Source: CAWCON01 sp963797185 (GTDB taxonomy: Bacteria > Patescibacteriota > Saccharimonadia > Saccharimonadales > UBA4665). From it: 64,000 nucleotides of DNA. Of this stretch, positions 36,592 to 45,040 are shown piece by piece. Numbering within the stretch: the first letter of the stretch is position 1; every line of letters starts with the position of its first letter. Location: contig CAWCON010000001.1 of the NCBI GenBank assembly GCA_963797185.1, positions 310,001 to 374,000 on the forward strand, written 5' to 3'. The notes beneath the pieces were generated by a model that was given only the letters and a program-made list of their open reading frames with translations, ran no database searches and was not told where the DNA came from. A program made the position numbers and the translations under genes.

Positions 36592-36607
36592 GATAATAAC
36601 AACGCGA

Positions 36608-38200
36608 ATGAATAATAGTAAGACTCAAACCAAGAAAAAGCCGACGCTACTCAAAGCTGCCACACTACTTGTATCAAGTGCACTTCTTGGTCAGTTGTTA
36701 GGTTTTCTGCGCACCCGGCTTGTTAATGCCAACTTCTTAGCAACTGGTCCGCATAGTACTGATGCTTATTTCGCGGCCTTTAACATACCCGACCTCTTCT
36801 TTTTCACATTATCGGCCGGAGCTTTGGGAGTAGCCTTTATGCCGGTATTGGCGGAACGTCTTCACAAGGGCGATAAGAAAGGCATGTGGGAGTTATCAAC
36901 GAGCTTGATGAATTTGCTGGTTATTGTCATGTTTTTTGTAGGAATTATAATTCTGGTATTTGCGGAACCGCTTGTTCACTATGTAATTGCTCCTAACATG
37001 ACGGCTGCTCAGCTGCACAATACCGTCACCATCATGCGATTCCTGGCGTTTAACCCTCTATTGTTCACCATATCAGGGGTATTAACGGCGGTCCAACAAA
37101 CTCTAGGACGGTTTTTCTTTTACGCTCTCGCTCCACTTTTTTACAATTTGTCGATTGTTATCAGTATTTTTGTTTTCAGGCATAATATCGGCATTATTGG
37201 ACTGGGCATAGGAGCGCTTGTTGGAGCGCTTTTGCAGTTGATAGTGGTTTGTAGCGGGTTATTTGGGACTAAGTTCCATTGGAGTCCTAAGATTGTCTGG
37301 AAAAGTGCTGATTTCAGACTTATTCTGCGCCAATTGCCTCCCCGGTCGCTCGATCAAGGGATTGATCAGATTGAGAGTATCGTTGAGACTCATTTTGCTC
37401 GGCGGCTTGGGTCGGGCTTCATTAGTTACTACAATAATGCCTATACATTGAGTACAGCGCCAATCTTCTTAATAGGTACAGCGATTAGCACGGCTGCATT
37501 TCCCGGACTAAATAACCGTTTAGCCCAAGGACGGCCGGATTTATTCCGGAAGGAGTTTTTAAAAATATTACGTGCCATGATATGGGTGGCAATGCCCGTA
37601 ACGGTCATTGCTTATTTTACTCGTGGGTATCTTGCGCACTTTATCTTTGCTAAAAACAGTGATGCTATTGCAAGTATTTTCGGCTTCCTGGCGGTCTTTA
37701 TCTTCTTTACGACGCTTTATACTATTATTTCGCGGTGGTTTTACTCTCACAAAGACACTAAAACGCCGCTGTTTGTATCGCTTTTTACCATTACGATTAA
37801 CATCATCCTGGTTTCAACTTTAGCCCGCTCGACGTCATATGGCGTGATTGGTTTGGCAATCTCCCAATCGTTGGCTGCGATGATAGAAGTGATAACCCTA
37901 AGCCTCATAATGCTCGTACGCGATCCGAAACTATTTGACAGACAGTTCTTTGGAGGGCTAAGCAAAATTATTTCTGTGACTGGCTTTAGTATGGTGACGG
38001 GTTACATCATGGTTCAGCTTTTCCCGTTGCAGGCAACTGATAAGGGATTGATCACATTAGGAGGTAAATTGATACTGATTGCCCTAGTAACGATTTCTGT
38101 TCACGTTGGAGTATCAGCCCTATTTGGGCTTGAAGAAGTTAAACCGATTTTTAATCGTATCAAAAAATTGATATTACGACCAATACGGATTAACTACTAG
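36608..38200 (+). CDS. murJ: Lipid II flippase MurJ (MviN)
   Basis: This 530-aa membrane protein has about 14 helices of the MOP superfamily. It includes ALGVAFMPVLAERL, FNPLLFTISGVLTAVQQTLGRF and the later RWFYSHKDTKTPL segment typical of MurJ. It moves lipid II across the membrane for peptidoglycan synthesis, consistent with a walled monoderm. It is full length and precedes lepA by 28 bases. Confidence 0.93.
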   Translation: MNNSKTQTKKKPTLLKAATLLVSSALLGQLLGFLRTRLVNANFLATGPHSTDAYFAAFNIPDLFFFTLSAGALGVAFMPVLAERLHKGDKKGMWELSTSLMNLLVIVMFFVGIIILVFAEPLVHYVIAPNMTAAQLHNTVTIMRFLAFNPLLFTISGVLTAVQQTLGRFFFYALAPLFYNLSIVISIFVFRHNIGIIGLGIGALVGALLQLIVVCSGLFGTKFHWSPKIVWKSADFRLILRQLPPRSLDQGIDQIESIVETHFARRLGSGFISYYNNAYTLSTAPIFLIGTAISTAAFPGLNNRLAQGRPDLFRKEFLKILRAMIWVAMPVTVIAYFTRGYLAHFIFAKNSDAIASIFGFLAVFIFFTTLYTIISRWFYSHKDTKTPLFVSLFTITINIILVSTLARSTSYGVIGLAISQSLAAMIEVITLSLIMLVRDPKLFDRQFFGGLSKIISVTGFSMVTGYIMVQLFPLQATDKGLITLGGKLILIALVTISVHVGVSALFGLEEVKPIFNRIKKLILRPIRINY

Positions 38201-38213
38201 AAACTACCACCTC

Positions 38214-38222
38214 TGTTATAAT
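38214..38222 (+). promoter_or_regulatory. Extended -10 promoter of lepA (leaderless)
   Basis: TGT precedes TATAAT (38217-38222). The ATG of lepA follows after 6 bases. The same CTCTGTTA-AAT block occurs before alaS. Confidence 0.6.
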
Positions 38223-38228
38223 GCGGGT

Positions 38229-40010
38229 ATGAACCAGCCAAGAATCCGTAATTTTTGTATCATTGCCCATATTGATCATGGTAAGTCTACTCTGGCTGAT
38301 CGTTTGCTAGAGTTGACTGGTACTGTTCAGCTTCGTGATATGCGAAATCAGCTACTTGATCGTATGGATTTAGAACGTGAAAAAGGAATAACCATTAAAT
38401 TGGCTCCCGTCCGCATGAAATACAAACAGTTTGAACTTAATTTAATTGATACCCCAGGGCATGTTGACTTCTCCTATGAAGTGTCCCGTAGTTTGGCGGC
38501 GTGTGAGGGGGCAATTTTATTAATTGATGCTACTCAAGGGATTCAAGCTCAAACATTGGCGAATGTTTATCTTGCCATGGATGCTGATCTGACCATTATA
38601 CCGGTACTGAACAAGATCGATCTTCCGGCCGCAGACGTTGAGAAGACAAGGGGTGAGGTAATGCGTCTGCTCGGTTGTAGTGCAGAGTCGGTACTATTGG
38701 TAAGTGCTAAAACAGGTCAGGGAGTAGAAGCTTTACTGGAGCGTGTCGTCGAACTCATACCTGCACCAGCTGGTCATGATAATAAGCCAACGCGAGCGCT
38801 AATATTCGATAGTTACTATGATGATTACCGTGGTGTAGTGCTCTATGTACGGGTAGTTGATGGCGCTATTGAGAAAGGTGACCGCATTTCAATGATATCG
38901 GCGGAGAGCAACGGGTTGGCGCTTGAGGTGGGCTATCTTGGACCCGATATGTCGCCACTCAATAAGTTGGAGTCTGGCGAAATAGGCTATGTCGTCAGCA
39001 ACCTTAAGACTGTTCATGAAGCAAAAGTCGGGGACACTGTCACGAGAACGGATATGCCGTCAGCGGATCCCTTACCGGGATATCTGGATGTCAAGCCATT
39101 TGTCTACGCTGGTTTCTTTGCCGACAGCAATGAGAACTATAAAACGCTTAAGGACGGTATCGATCGCTTGAGCTTGAGCGATTCAGCATTACAGTTTGAA
39201 CCTGAGAGCTCACCAATGCTGGGTCACGGATTTCGCATCGGTTTCTTGGGTTTACTGCACATGGATATTATTCGCGAACGATTAGAGCGGGAGTATGGCC
39301 TAGAGCTCATTGTTACCAACCCCTCGACAGACTATGAGGTTTCGTTAACTGATGGTACTGAGCTGGTTATTAAGTCCGCTTCCGATCTGCCGGATCAAAG
39401 TAAAGTAGTGCAAATGCGTGAGCCATGGATTAAGGGTGAAATTGTTTGCCCGAAAGATTACGTTGGTTTGGTGTTACAACTTGTTGTCCAAAAAAGGGGA
39501 ATTCAAAAGAATCTTAGTTATATCGATTCCCAACTGGCAGTCATTAGTTTTGAGGCACCACTGGCTAACCTCTTAACTGATTTTTATGATCAGCTAAAGA
39601 GCGTGACTAGCGGTTACGGATCATTTAACTATGAGTTGTTGGCTTACCGGACTGAAGATCTTGTTAGGCTTGATTTTTATATTGCTGGTGAACGTATCGA
39701 GATCCTTAGTATTATTGTTCATAGAACCGAGGCGGTATCGGTAGGGAGAGAAGCAATCAAGAAGCTGAAGAACATTATTCCGCGCCAACAGTTTCAAGTT
39801 AGTCTTCAGGCGGCTATTGGCGCCAAATTTATAGTTCGTGAAGATATCAGTGCCTTCCGCAAAGACGTTACTGGTTCACTCTATGGCGGTGATGTTTCTC
39901 GTAAAAAGAAGCTTTTAACGAAACAAAGGAAGGGCAAGGAAAAAATGAAACGGTTTGGTAAGGTTGATATTCCATCAGACGTCTTCTCGATACTTATTCA
40001 ACGGAATTAG
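38229..40010 (+). CDS. lepA: Elongation factor 4 (LepA)
   Basis: This 593-aa translational GTPase has G1 (AHIDHGKST, 13-21), the DTPGHVDFSYEV motif, the NKIDLP G4 motif, and the LepA-specific C-terminal domain (GYGSFNYE, then ending PSDVFSILIQRN). It back-translocates ribosomes and helps translation under stress. Length is normal. It uses the leaderless promoter just upstream. Confidence 0.96.
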   Translation: MNQPRIRNFCIIAHIDHGKSTLADRLLELTGTVQLRDMRNQLLDRMDLEREKGITIKLAPVRMKYKQFELNLIDTPGHVDFSYEVSRSLAACEGAILLIDATQGIQAQTLANVYLAMDADLTIIPVLNKIDLPAADVEKTRGEVMRLLGCSAESVLLVSAKTGQGVEALLERVVELIPAPAGHDNKPTRALIFDSYYDDYRGVVLYVRVVDGAIEKGDRISMISAESNGLALEVGYLGPDMSPLNKLESGEIGYVVSNLKTVHEAKVGDTVTRTDMPSADPLPGYLDVKPFVYAGFFADSNENYKTLKDGIDRLSLSDSALQFEPESSPMLGHGFRIGFLGLLHMDIIRERLEREYGLELIVTNPSTDYEVSLTDGTELVIKSASDLPDQSKVVQMREPWIKGEIVCPKDYVGLVLQLVVQKRGIQKNLSYIDSQLAVISFEAPLANLLTDFYDQLKSVTSGYGSFNYELLAYRTEDLVRLDFYIAGERIEILSIIVHRTEAVSVGREAIKKLKNIIPRQQFQVSLQAAIGAKFIVREDISAFRKDVTGSLYGGDVSRKKKLLTKQRKGKEKMKRFGKVDIPSDVFSILIQRN

Positions 40011-40050
40011 ACTTATCCACTGCTCTAACTTGCAAAATCTTCAGCATTTA

Positions 40051-40078
40051 TTGATAATGCTGGTAAAGCTAATATAAA
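40051..40078 (+). promoter_or_regulatory. Promoter of the cohesin/dockerin pair
   Basis: TTGATA (40051-40056) and TATAAA (40073-40078) are 16 bases apart and precede ATG 40104. A CAGCATT/AATGCTG stem at about 40042-40062 overlaps the -35 box and could be an operator. Confidence 0.5.
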
Positions 40079-40103
40079 GACAACTCACAACGAAACGAAT
40101 TCT

Positions 40104-41132
40104 ATGGCAGACAGCGACGAAAAATTAAAGCACGGATCATCAGAGAGTAGTTCTGTTACGAGACATAAACTGTACGGTGCTTTTAGTGCGCTTTGTTTTG
40201 CGATGATCTTTGCTTCTATTGGGTCAATCATTATATTTAAGTCACATGCGGCCGGTAGTTCGTCATTAACACTGTCTCCGGCATCTGGTTCATACACTGT
40301 CGGTAGTACTTTAACGGTAAGCGTTAACGAGACGAGTACTGATAGTGTCAACGCGGTTGAAGCTGACCTCACATATAATTCATCGCAACTTCAGTTTACT
40401 GGTGCTAGTTGTTCGACAACATTTAGCTTAACTGCGGAAGCAACCGGCAGTGGTGGAACTGTAAACTTGGCTTGTGCTCGGGAAAACACAACAGTAACGG
40501 GAGCACAAACGGTCGGAACAGTTAGCTTTACTGTTTTGTCTGGGGTAAGTTCGTCAATTATTAGTTTTGCCTCTACCTCACAAATCGTAAACGAATCGAA
40601 TTTGACTAATGACTGGAATGGGATTACTACCGGGGGAACATATAGTTTCGCTTCCGCACCAACAGATACTGTTACTGCTCCTGCTACTGGCACAAATGTT
40701 CATGGTGATAACGCATCCGTTACAGTGAATGCTACTGATGTTATAGGTGTAAGCAAAGTAGAGATGTTTATCAATGGTAATCTCTATGCTACCGATACGA
40801 GCGCACCGTATGCATTTACCTGGAATACCCTGTCTGGCTCATACCCTGACGCAGCCTATAGTGTAACCACTGAAGCATTTGATGCAGCAGGTTTAACTGC
40901 CACTTCGCCGGCAATTTCACTCAAGGTTAATAATGGTGACGTGAATGGTGACGATGTTGTCAATATCAGCGATCTCAGCATATTAGCTACTAACTGGAGT
41001 AAATCGTTCGGAACTGTCGGTACGGATAAGGGTAGCAGCACTACCTTTGCAGAAGGTGACCTTAATCAGGACAATACTGTTAATATTGTTGATCTATCGA
41101 TCTTAGCCAGTAATTGGGGGGCGACAAATTGA
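40104..41132 (+). CDS. Surface protein with cohesin-like, Ig-like and type I dockerin domains
   Basis: This 342-aa protein has a cytoplasmic N-terminus, a signal anchor (about 28-50), a cohesin-like beta domain (from SGSYTVGSTLTVSVNE, about 52-185), an Ig-like domain (about 190-275), and two dockerin repeats. The dockerin loops are GDVNGDDVVNISDLSILATNW (from about 278) and a second DLNQDNTVNIVDLSILASNW; both keep the Asp/Asn calcium ligands. Dockerins bind cohesins, and the next gene encodes one. No catalytic domain is fused, so this is not a classic cellulosomal enzyme. Confidence 0.75.
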   Translation: MADSDEKLKHGSSESSSVTRHKLYGAFSALCFAMIFASIGSIIIFKSHAAGSSSLTLSPASGSYTVGSTLTVSVNETSTDSVNAVEADLTYNSSQLQFTGASCSTTFSLTAEATGSGGTVNLACARENTTVTGAQTVGTVSFTVLSGVSSSIISFASTSQIVNESNLTNDWNGITTGGTYSFASAPTDTVTAPATGTNVHGDNASVTVNATDVIGVSKVEMFINGNLYATDTSAPYAFTWNTLSGSYPDAAYSVTTEAFDAAGLTATSPAISLKVNNGDVNGDDVVNISDLSILATNWSKSFGTVGTDKGSSTTFAEGDLNQDNTVNIVDLSILASNWGATN

Positions 41133-41659
41133 AAAAACACCAAAAACTCTATGCATATTTAACAGGCGGCATTGTTTTATTAATAGTATTTATTGTCATC
41201 GGCCTATATTGGCATCACACAAGTCACGCAAACGGAGAGCTTCCAAATGGCCGCACCGCTTCATTTATCATAGCTCCGGTGAGTGGCAGTTATAGCGTTG
41301 GCAGTACGTTTACTGTTTCGGTCAGCGAGCATAGTTCTGCCCCAGTTAATGCGGTTCAGCTTGATTTGAAATATGATACTTCACAGTTAAGTATCAAGAA
41401 GGTGACATTTGGCAGTGGTGCTATCTTACCATTTTCACTCTGCCCTATTAATAGTGCCGTCAGCGGAACACTTACAATAGCTTGTGCCATACCTGACAAA
41501 TCAGTAACGGGAACCAAACCGGTGGCTCAAGTTAGCTTTGTTGTCCTCACGACAGGACAGAGTAAACTGAGTTTTGCTCCTAGCTCAGCTATTATTCGTA
41601 CCAGTGATCGTCAAAATGTTTGGAATCGTTTAAGCGCCGGTGCTGCTTACGATCTGTAA
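41129..41659 (+). CDS. Membrane-anchored cohesin-like protein
   Basis: This protein of about 176 aa starts at TTG 41129, overlapping the previous stop (TTGA), with a GGGGGG site at 41114-41121 as a plausible ribosome-binding site. It has one N-terminal membrane helix and a single cohesin-like domain (SGSYSVGSTFTVSVSEH, then VNAVQLDLKYD, QVSFVVL). It is the likely partner for the dockerin encoded just before it. A TTG start coupled by overlap is unusual. Confidence 0.7.
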   Translation: MKKHQKLYAYLTGGIVLLIVFIVIGLYWHHTSHANGELPNGRTASFIIAPVSGSYSVGSTFTVSVSEHSSAPVNAVQLDLKYDTSQLSIKKVTFGSGAILPFSLCPINSAVSGTLTIACAIPDKSVTGTKPVAQVSFVVLTTGQSKLSFAPSSAIIRTSDRQNVWNRLSAGAAYDL

Positions 41660-41743
41660 ACTGTTTGTAACGTAATAATCAGATTGTTATTACAAGGTAG
41701 TTGATTTTTCAGTGATTAACCGCGTGTCTCTGTGATAGGCCTC

Positions 41744-41752
41744 TGTTACAAT
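41744..41752 (+). promoter_or_regulatory. Extended -10 promoter of alaS (leaderless)
   Basis: TGT precedes TACAAT (41747-41752), and the ATG is 7 bases beyond. The preceding CTC matches the lepA promoter block. Confidence 0.55.
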
Positions 41753-41759
41753 AGATTTC

Positions 41760-43652
41760 ATGAATGCAGCAGAAATTAGAACAGCCTATCTTAAATTTTT
41801 TAAAGACCGCGGTCATGCCATCATTAACCGTGCTCCCCTCGTTCCAATTAATGACCCAACTACTCTTTTCACTGGTTCCGGCATGCAACCATTGCTACCG
41901 AATTTGCTCGGAGAACCTCACCCTAAAGGTATTCGTTTAAGTGATAGTCAAACTTGCTTAAGAGCTCAAGATATCGATGAAGTTGGCGACAATCGTCATA
42001 CTACTTTTTTCGAGATGCTTGGTAACTGGAGTCTTGGTGATTATTTTAAGGACGAACAGATCCATTGGTTTTGGGAATTTTTGACAACAGAGATTGGCCT
42101 AGATCCACAGAGAATTTACGTATCGTGTTTTAGCGGTGATGCTTCGTCTAATATCCCCAAAGATGTGGAAAGCGCTGCTATTTGGAAAAAGATTTTTGAG
42201 TCTTATCAGATTGACGCTAAAGAGGTAGAGCTTGGAAGTGAAGAGAATGGTTATAAATACGGTGAACAAGATGGACGAATTTTCTTCTATCAGGAAAAGA
42301 ACTGGTGGTGCCGAGCGGGGAAAGCCAAGGATATGCCTGTTGGTGAGCCCGGCGGTCCCGATACTGAGGTGTTCTACCTGTATCCTTCCGTAAAACACAA
42401 TCCATCATACGGTAAGTATTGTCATGTTAATTGCGATTGTGGCCGTTACATTGAGCTGGGTAACAGTGTCTTTATGCAATATTTGAAGATGGCAAATGGT
42501 TTTGAAAAACTACCGAAACAGAATGTTGACTATGGTGGTGGCTTGGAGCGTATTGCGGCCGCTGCAATTGATAGCCCCGACGTCTACAAAGTTAGTTTAT
42601 TATGGTCTGTCATTCAAAAATTAGAACAACTGTCACACAAAACCTATGAAGAGCAGACAAATAATATGAGGATTATTGCCGATCACTTAAGGGGTGCGAC
42701 TTTCTTGGCTGTTGATGGTGTTGTGCCAAGCAACAAAACGCAGGGCTATGTTATGAGACGATTGCTTCGAAGAGCGATCCGTTTGGCGTTTGAATTAGGG
42801 ATTGAGCAAAATCTTTGTCAGGAAATAGTACCGGTTATCATTGAGCTATATCAGCAGGCCTATCCCGAAGTTGCTGATCGTCAGCAGAATGTGATCGATG
42901 TCATTATGAGAGAAGAGAAGATTTTTCGCCAAACTCTCAGAAAAGGGCTTAAAGAATTCAACCATCTAATTAGCCATGACAAGCAACAGTCTAACCTTAA
43001 TGGCCATGACTTGTTTGTTTTGTATGATACCTACGGTTTCCCGGTTGAACTAAGCAAAGAGGAAGCTTTTAAGAGTGATGTCACTGTTACCGATGATGCC
43101 GATCAAGAGTTCGATAGATTAATGGAAGAGCAGCGGAATCGATCACGGACTGCCAGTAAGGGTGAATTCAAGGGTGGTCTAGCTGATCATTCCGAAATTA
43201 CCACTAAGTACCATACGGCTACGCATATGCTCTATAAGGCATTGCGGACCGTCCTTGGTGATCAGGTTATTCAAAAAGGTGCCAATATAACTGCTGAGCG
43301 TATTCGCTTTGACTTTTCTTACCCGGAAAAGCTGACTGCTGAGCAGCTAGCTGCAACAGAGCGGCTTGTTAACGAACAGATTAAAAAAGATTGGCCAGTG
43401 AGTTGGCGCGAGGAAGATACTCAACAGGCTTTGGCAAATGGTGTCATGGGTGCTTTTGGTGATCGTTATGGTCAAACTGTAAAAGTCTATACTATCGGTG
43501 ATCCTGATGGGGTCAACTTCTCTCGAGAGATTTGTGGTGGCCCTCATGTTACGAATACGGGTCTTTTGGCTGATGGTGGCAAGCGGTTCAAGATTATTAA
43601 AGAAGAAAGTTCGTCTGCCGGCGTGCGTCGGATTAAAGCCATACTGGGCTAA
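41760..43652 (+). CDS. alaS: Alanyl-tRNA synthetase, short form
   Basis: This 630-aa class II synthetase has the aminoacylation domain (from FFKDRGH, then GSGMQPLLPNLLG, TTFFEMLGNWSLGDYF) and the editing domain. The editing metal ligands are in YHTATHMLYKALR and CGGPHV. It lacks the C-terminal C-Ala/oligomerisation domain, which makes the usual enzyme about 870 aa. Charging and proofreading should be intact. Confidence 0.95.
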   Translation: MNAAEIRTAYLKFFKDRGHAIINRAPLVPINDPTTLFTGSGMQPLLPNLLGEPHPKGIRLSDSQTCLRAQDIDEVGDNRHTTFFEMLGNWSLGDYFKDEQIHWFWEFLTTEIGLDPQRIYVSCFSGDASSNIPKDVESAAIWKKIFESYQIDAKEVELGSEENGYKYGEQDGRIFFYQEKNWWCRAGKAKDMPVGEPGGPDTEVFYLYPSVKHNPSYGKYCHVNCDCGRYIELGNSVFMQYLKMANGFEKLPKQNVDYGGGLERIAAAAIDSPDVYKVSLLWSVIQKLEQLSHKTYEEQTNNMRIIADHLRGATFLAVDGVVPSNKTQGYVMRRLLRRAIRLAFELGIEQNLCQEIVPVIIELYQQAYPEVADRQQNVIDVIMREEKIFRQTLRKGLKEFNHLISHDKQQSNLNGHDLFVLYDTYGFPVELSKEEAFKSDVTVTDDADQEFDRLMEEQRNRSRTASKGEFKGGLADHSEITTKYHTATHMLYKALRTVLGDQVIQKGANITAERIRFDFSYPEKLTAEQLAATERLVNEQIKKDWPVSWREEDTQQALANGVMGAFGDRYGQTVKVYTIGDPDGVNFSREICGGPHVTNTGLLADGGKRFKIIKEESSSAGVRRIKAILG

Positions 43653-43671
43653 TTAGCAGCGTTAGCCGTGC

Positions 43672-43677
43672 TATAAT
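43672..43677 (+). promoter_or_regulatory. -10 element of the FtsA-like gene
   Basis: TATAAT follows a TGC (extended -10). The ATG at 43688 is 10 bases beyond, with no clear ribosome-binding site. Confidence 0.45.
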
Positions 43678-43687
43678 CAATAGGATT

Positions 43688-45040
43688 ATGCTTGATAAGT
43701 TTAAAAGTGTTGGTCAATCTTTGGCCAGTAAAACTGCAAAGGGTGTACGAGCCGCTGCTTCAGAGGCTAATAATGGCCTAAAGAATGCTAAAGCTAAGAA
43801 AAAAACAAAGAATGATCAATACATTATAGCTCTCGATATTGGTACCGAATTTGTGAAGGCATTGTTGGGTCATGTTGTTGATGACACGGTTGAAATTGTA
43901 GGAGTGGGTCGATCCCATCAATCATTGAGTGATATGCAAGCTGGAGCGATTGCTGATATCTCCAGTGTGGTTGAGAATTGTGATGCTGCACTGAAACAGG
44001 CGGAACAGGAAGCGGGACGTTCGGTTCGTACAGCAGTTATTGGTATTGCGGGAGAGCTTGTAAAAGGGACTACCTCAACGATTCGTTTTACTCGAAAAGT
44101 ATCTGAAAAGCCAATGGATATCACCGAAGTCGAACAAATTATTCATCTGGTTCAAGAAAAGGCTGAGGCAAATGCTAAGAAACAATTGGCGGTTGAACTA
44201 GGCGGCAAGAACGTCGAAGTTCGATTGGTTAATAGTGCGCTTGTTAGTATCGATATTGATGGCTATAAAGTAACAAATCCGATCGGTTTCCAAGGAAAAG
44301 AAGTTCTGGTACAACTCTACACAGCTTTTGCGCCGTTGATTCACATTGGCGCGCTGGAGCGGACAGCTCAAGAGCTCGATCTTGATCTACTGGCCGTAGC
44401 GGCCGAGCCGTTTGCGGTGGCACGTTCGGTAATCGGTGATGACCCGAACGCTAACATGAGCGCGATACTAATGGATGTTGGGGGTGGTACGACAGACATT
44501 GCAGTTATTGAAGAAGGCGGCGTGCAAGGTACTCAGATGTTTGGAATTGGTGGTCGCGCCTATACTCGTTCTATCGAACGTGAGCTTGGCATTGATTATC
44601 CGAAGGCCGAAGAATACAAGCTAGACCTGACAAGTAATAAAATACCTGCTGCTCAGGCATCTTTAGTCGAGAGTGCCTTACAAAAGACTGTCGATGTCTG
44701 GATTAATGGTGTTGAATTTGCTCTGGGTGAGTTTCCAAAGCTTGATCATTTGCCGCACCAGATACTACTCTGTGGTGGTGGATCAAGTCTTGATATGTTG
44801 ATGAAAGAACTGAATAATACGACGTGGTATAAGCAATTGCCATTCGCAAAGAAACCACTCATTGAACACATTCAGCCCAAGGAGGTTGTCGGCATCATCG
44901 ATACGACGGATCACATTACTGATCATACTTTTATTACGGCGATGGGTTTATTACGTGTTGGTCTTGATACGCTTCAGCAAGCAAGCAGTACTCCCACTAG
45001 TTCAATCCGCGAAAAGTTAGATAGAATGTTAAAGGTATGA
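43688..45040 (+). CDS. FtsA/PilM-like actin-fold ATPase
   Basis: This 450-aa protein has a basic N-terminal extension of about 43 residues, then an actin-type fold. ALDIGTEFVKALLG is the phosphate-1 motif, MDVGGGTTDIAVIEEGG the phosphate-2 motif and LLCGGGSSLD the adenosine motif. An SHS2-like insert lies between, as in FtsA. The stop overlaps the next start. The membrane partner encoded downstream makes a dedicated envelope role as plausible as cell division, so I give no gene symbol. Confidence 0.7.
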   Translation: MLDKFKSVGQSLASKTAKGVRAAASEANNGLKNAKAKKKTKNDQYIIALDIGTEFVKALLGHVVDDTVEIVGVGRSHQSLSDMQAGAIADISSVVENCDAALKQAEQEAGRSVRTAVIGIAGELVKGTTSTIRFTRKVSEKPMDITEVEQIIHLVQEKAEANAKKQLAVELGGKNVEVRLVNSALVSIDIDGYKVTNPIGFQGKEVLVQLYTAFAPLIHIGALERTAQELDLDLLAVAAEPFAVARSVIGDDPNANMSAILMDVGGGTTDIAVIEEGGVQGTQMFGIGGRAYTRSIERELGIDYPKAEEYKLDLTSNKIPAAQASLVESALQKTVDVWINGVEFALGEFPKLDHLPHQILLCGGGSSLDMLMKELNNTTWYKQLPFAKKPLIEHIQPKEVVGIIDTTDHITDHTFITAMGLLRVGLDTLQQASSTPTSSIREKLDRMLKV

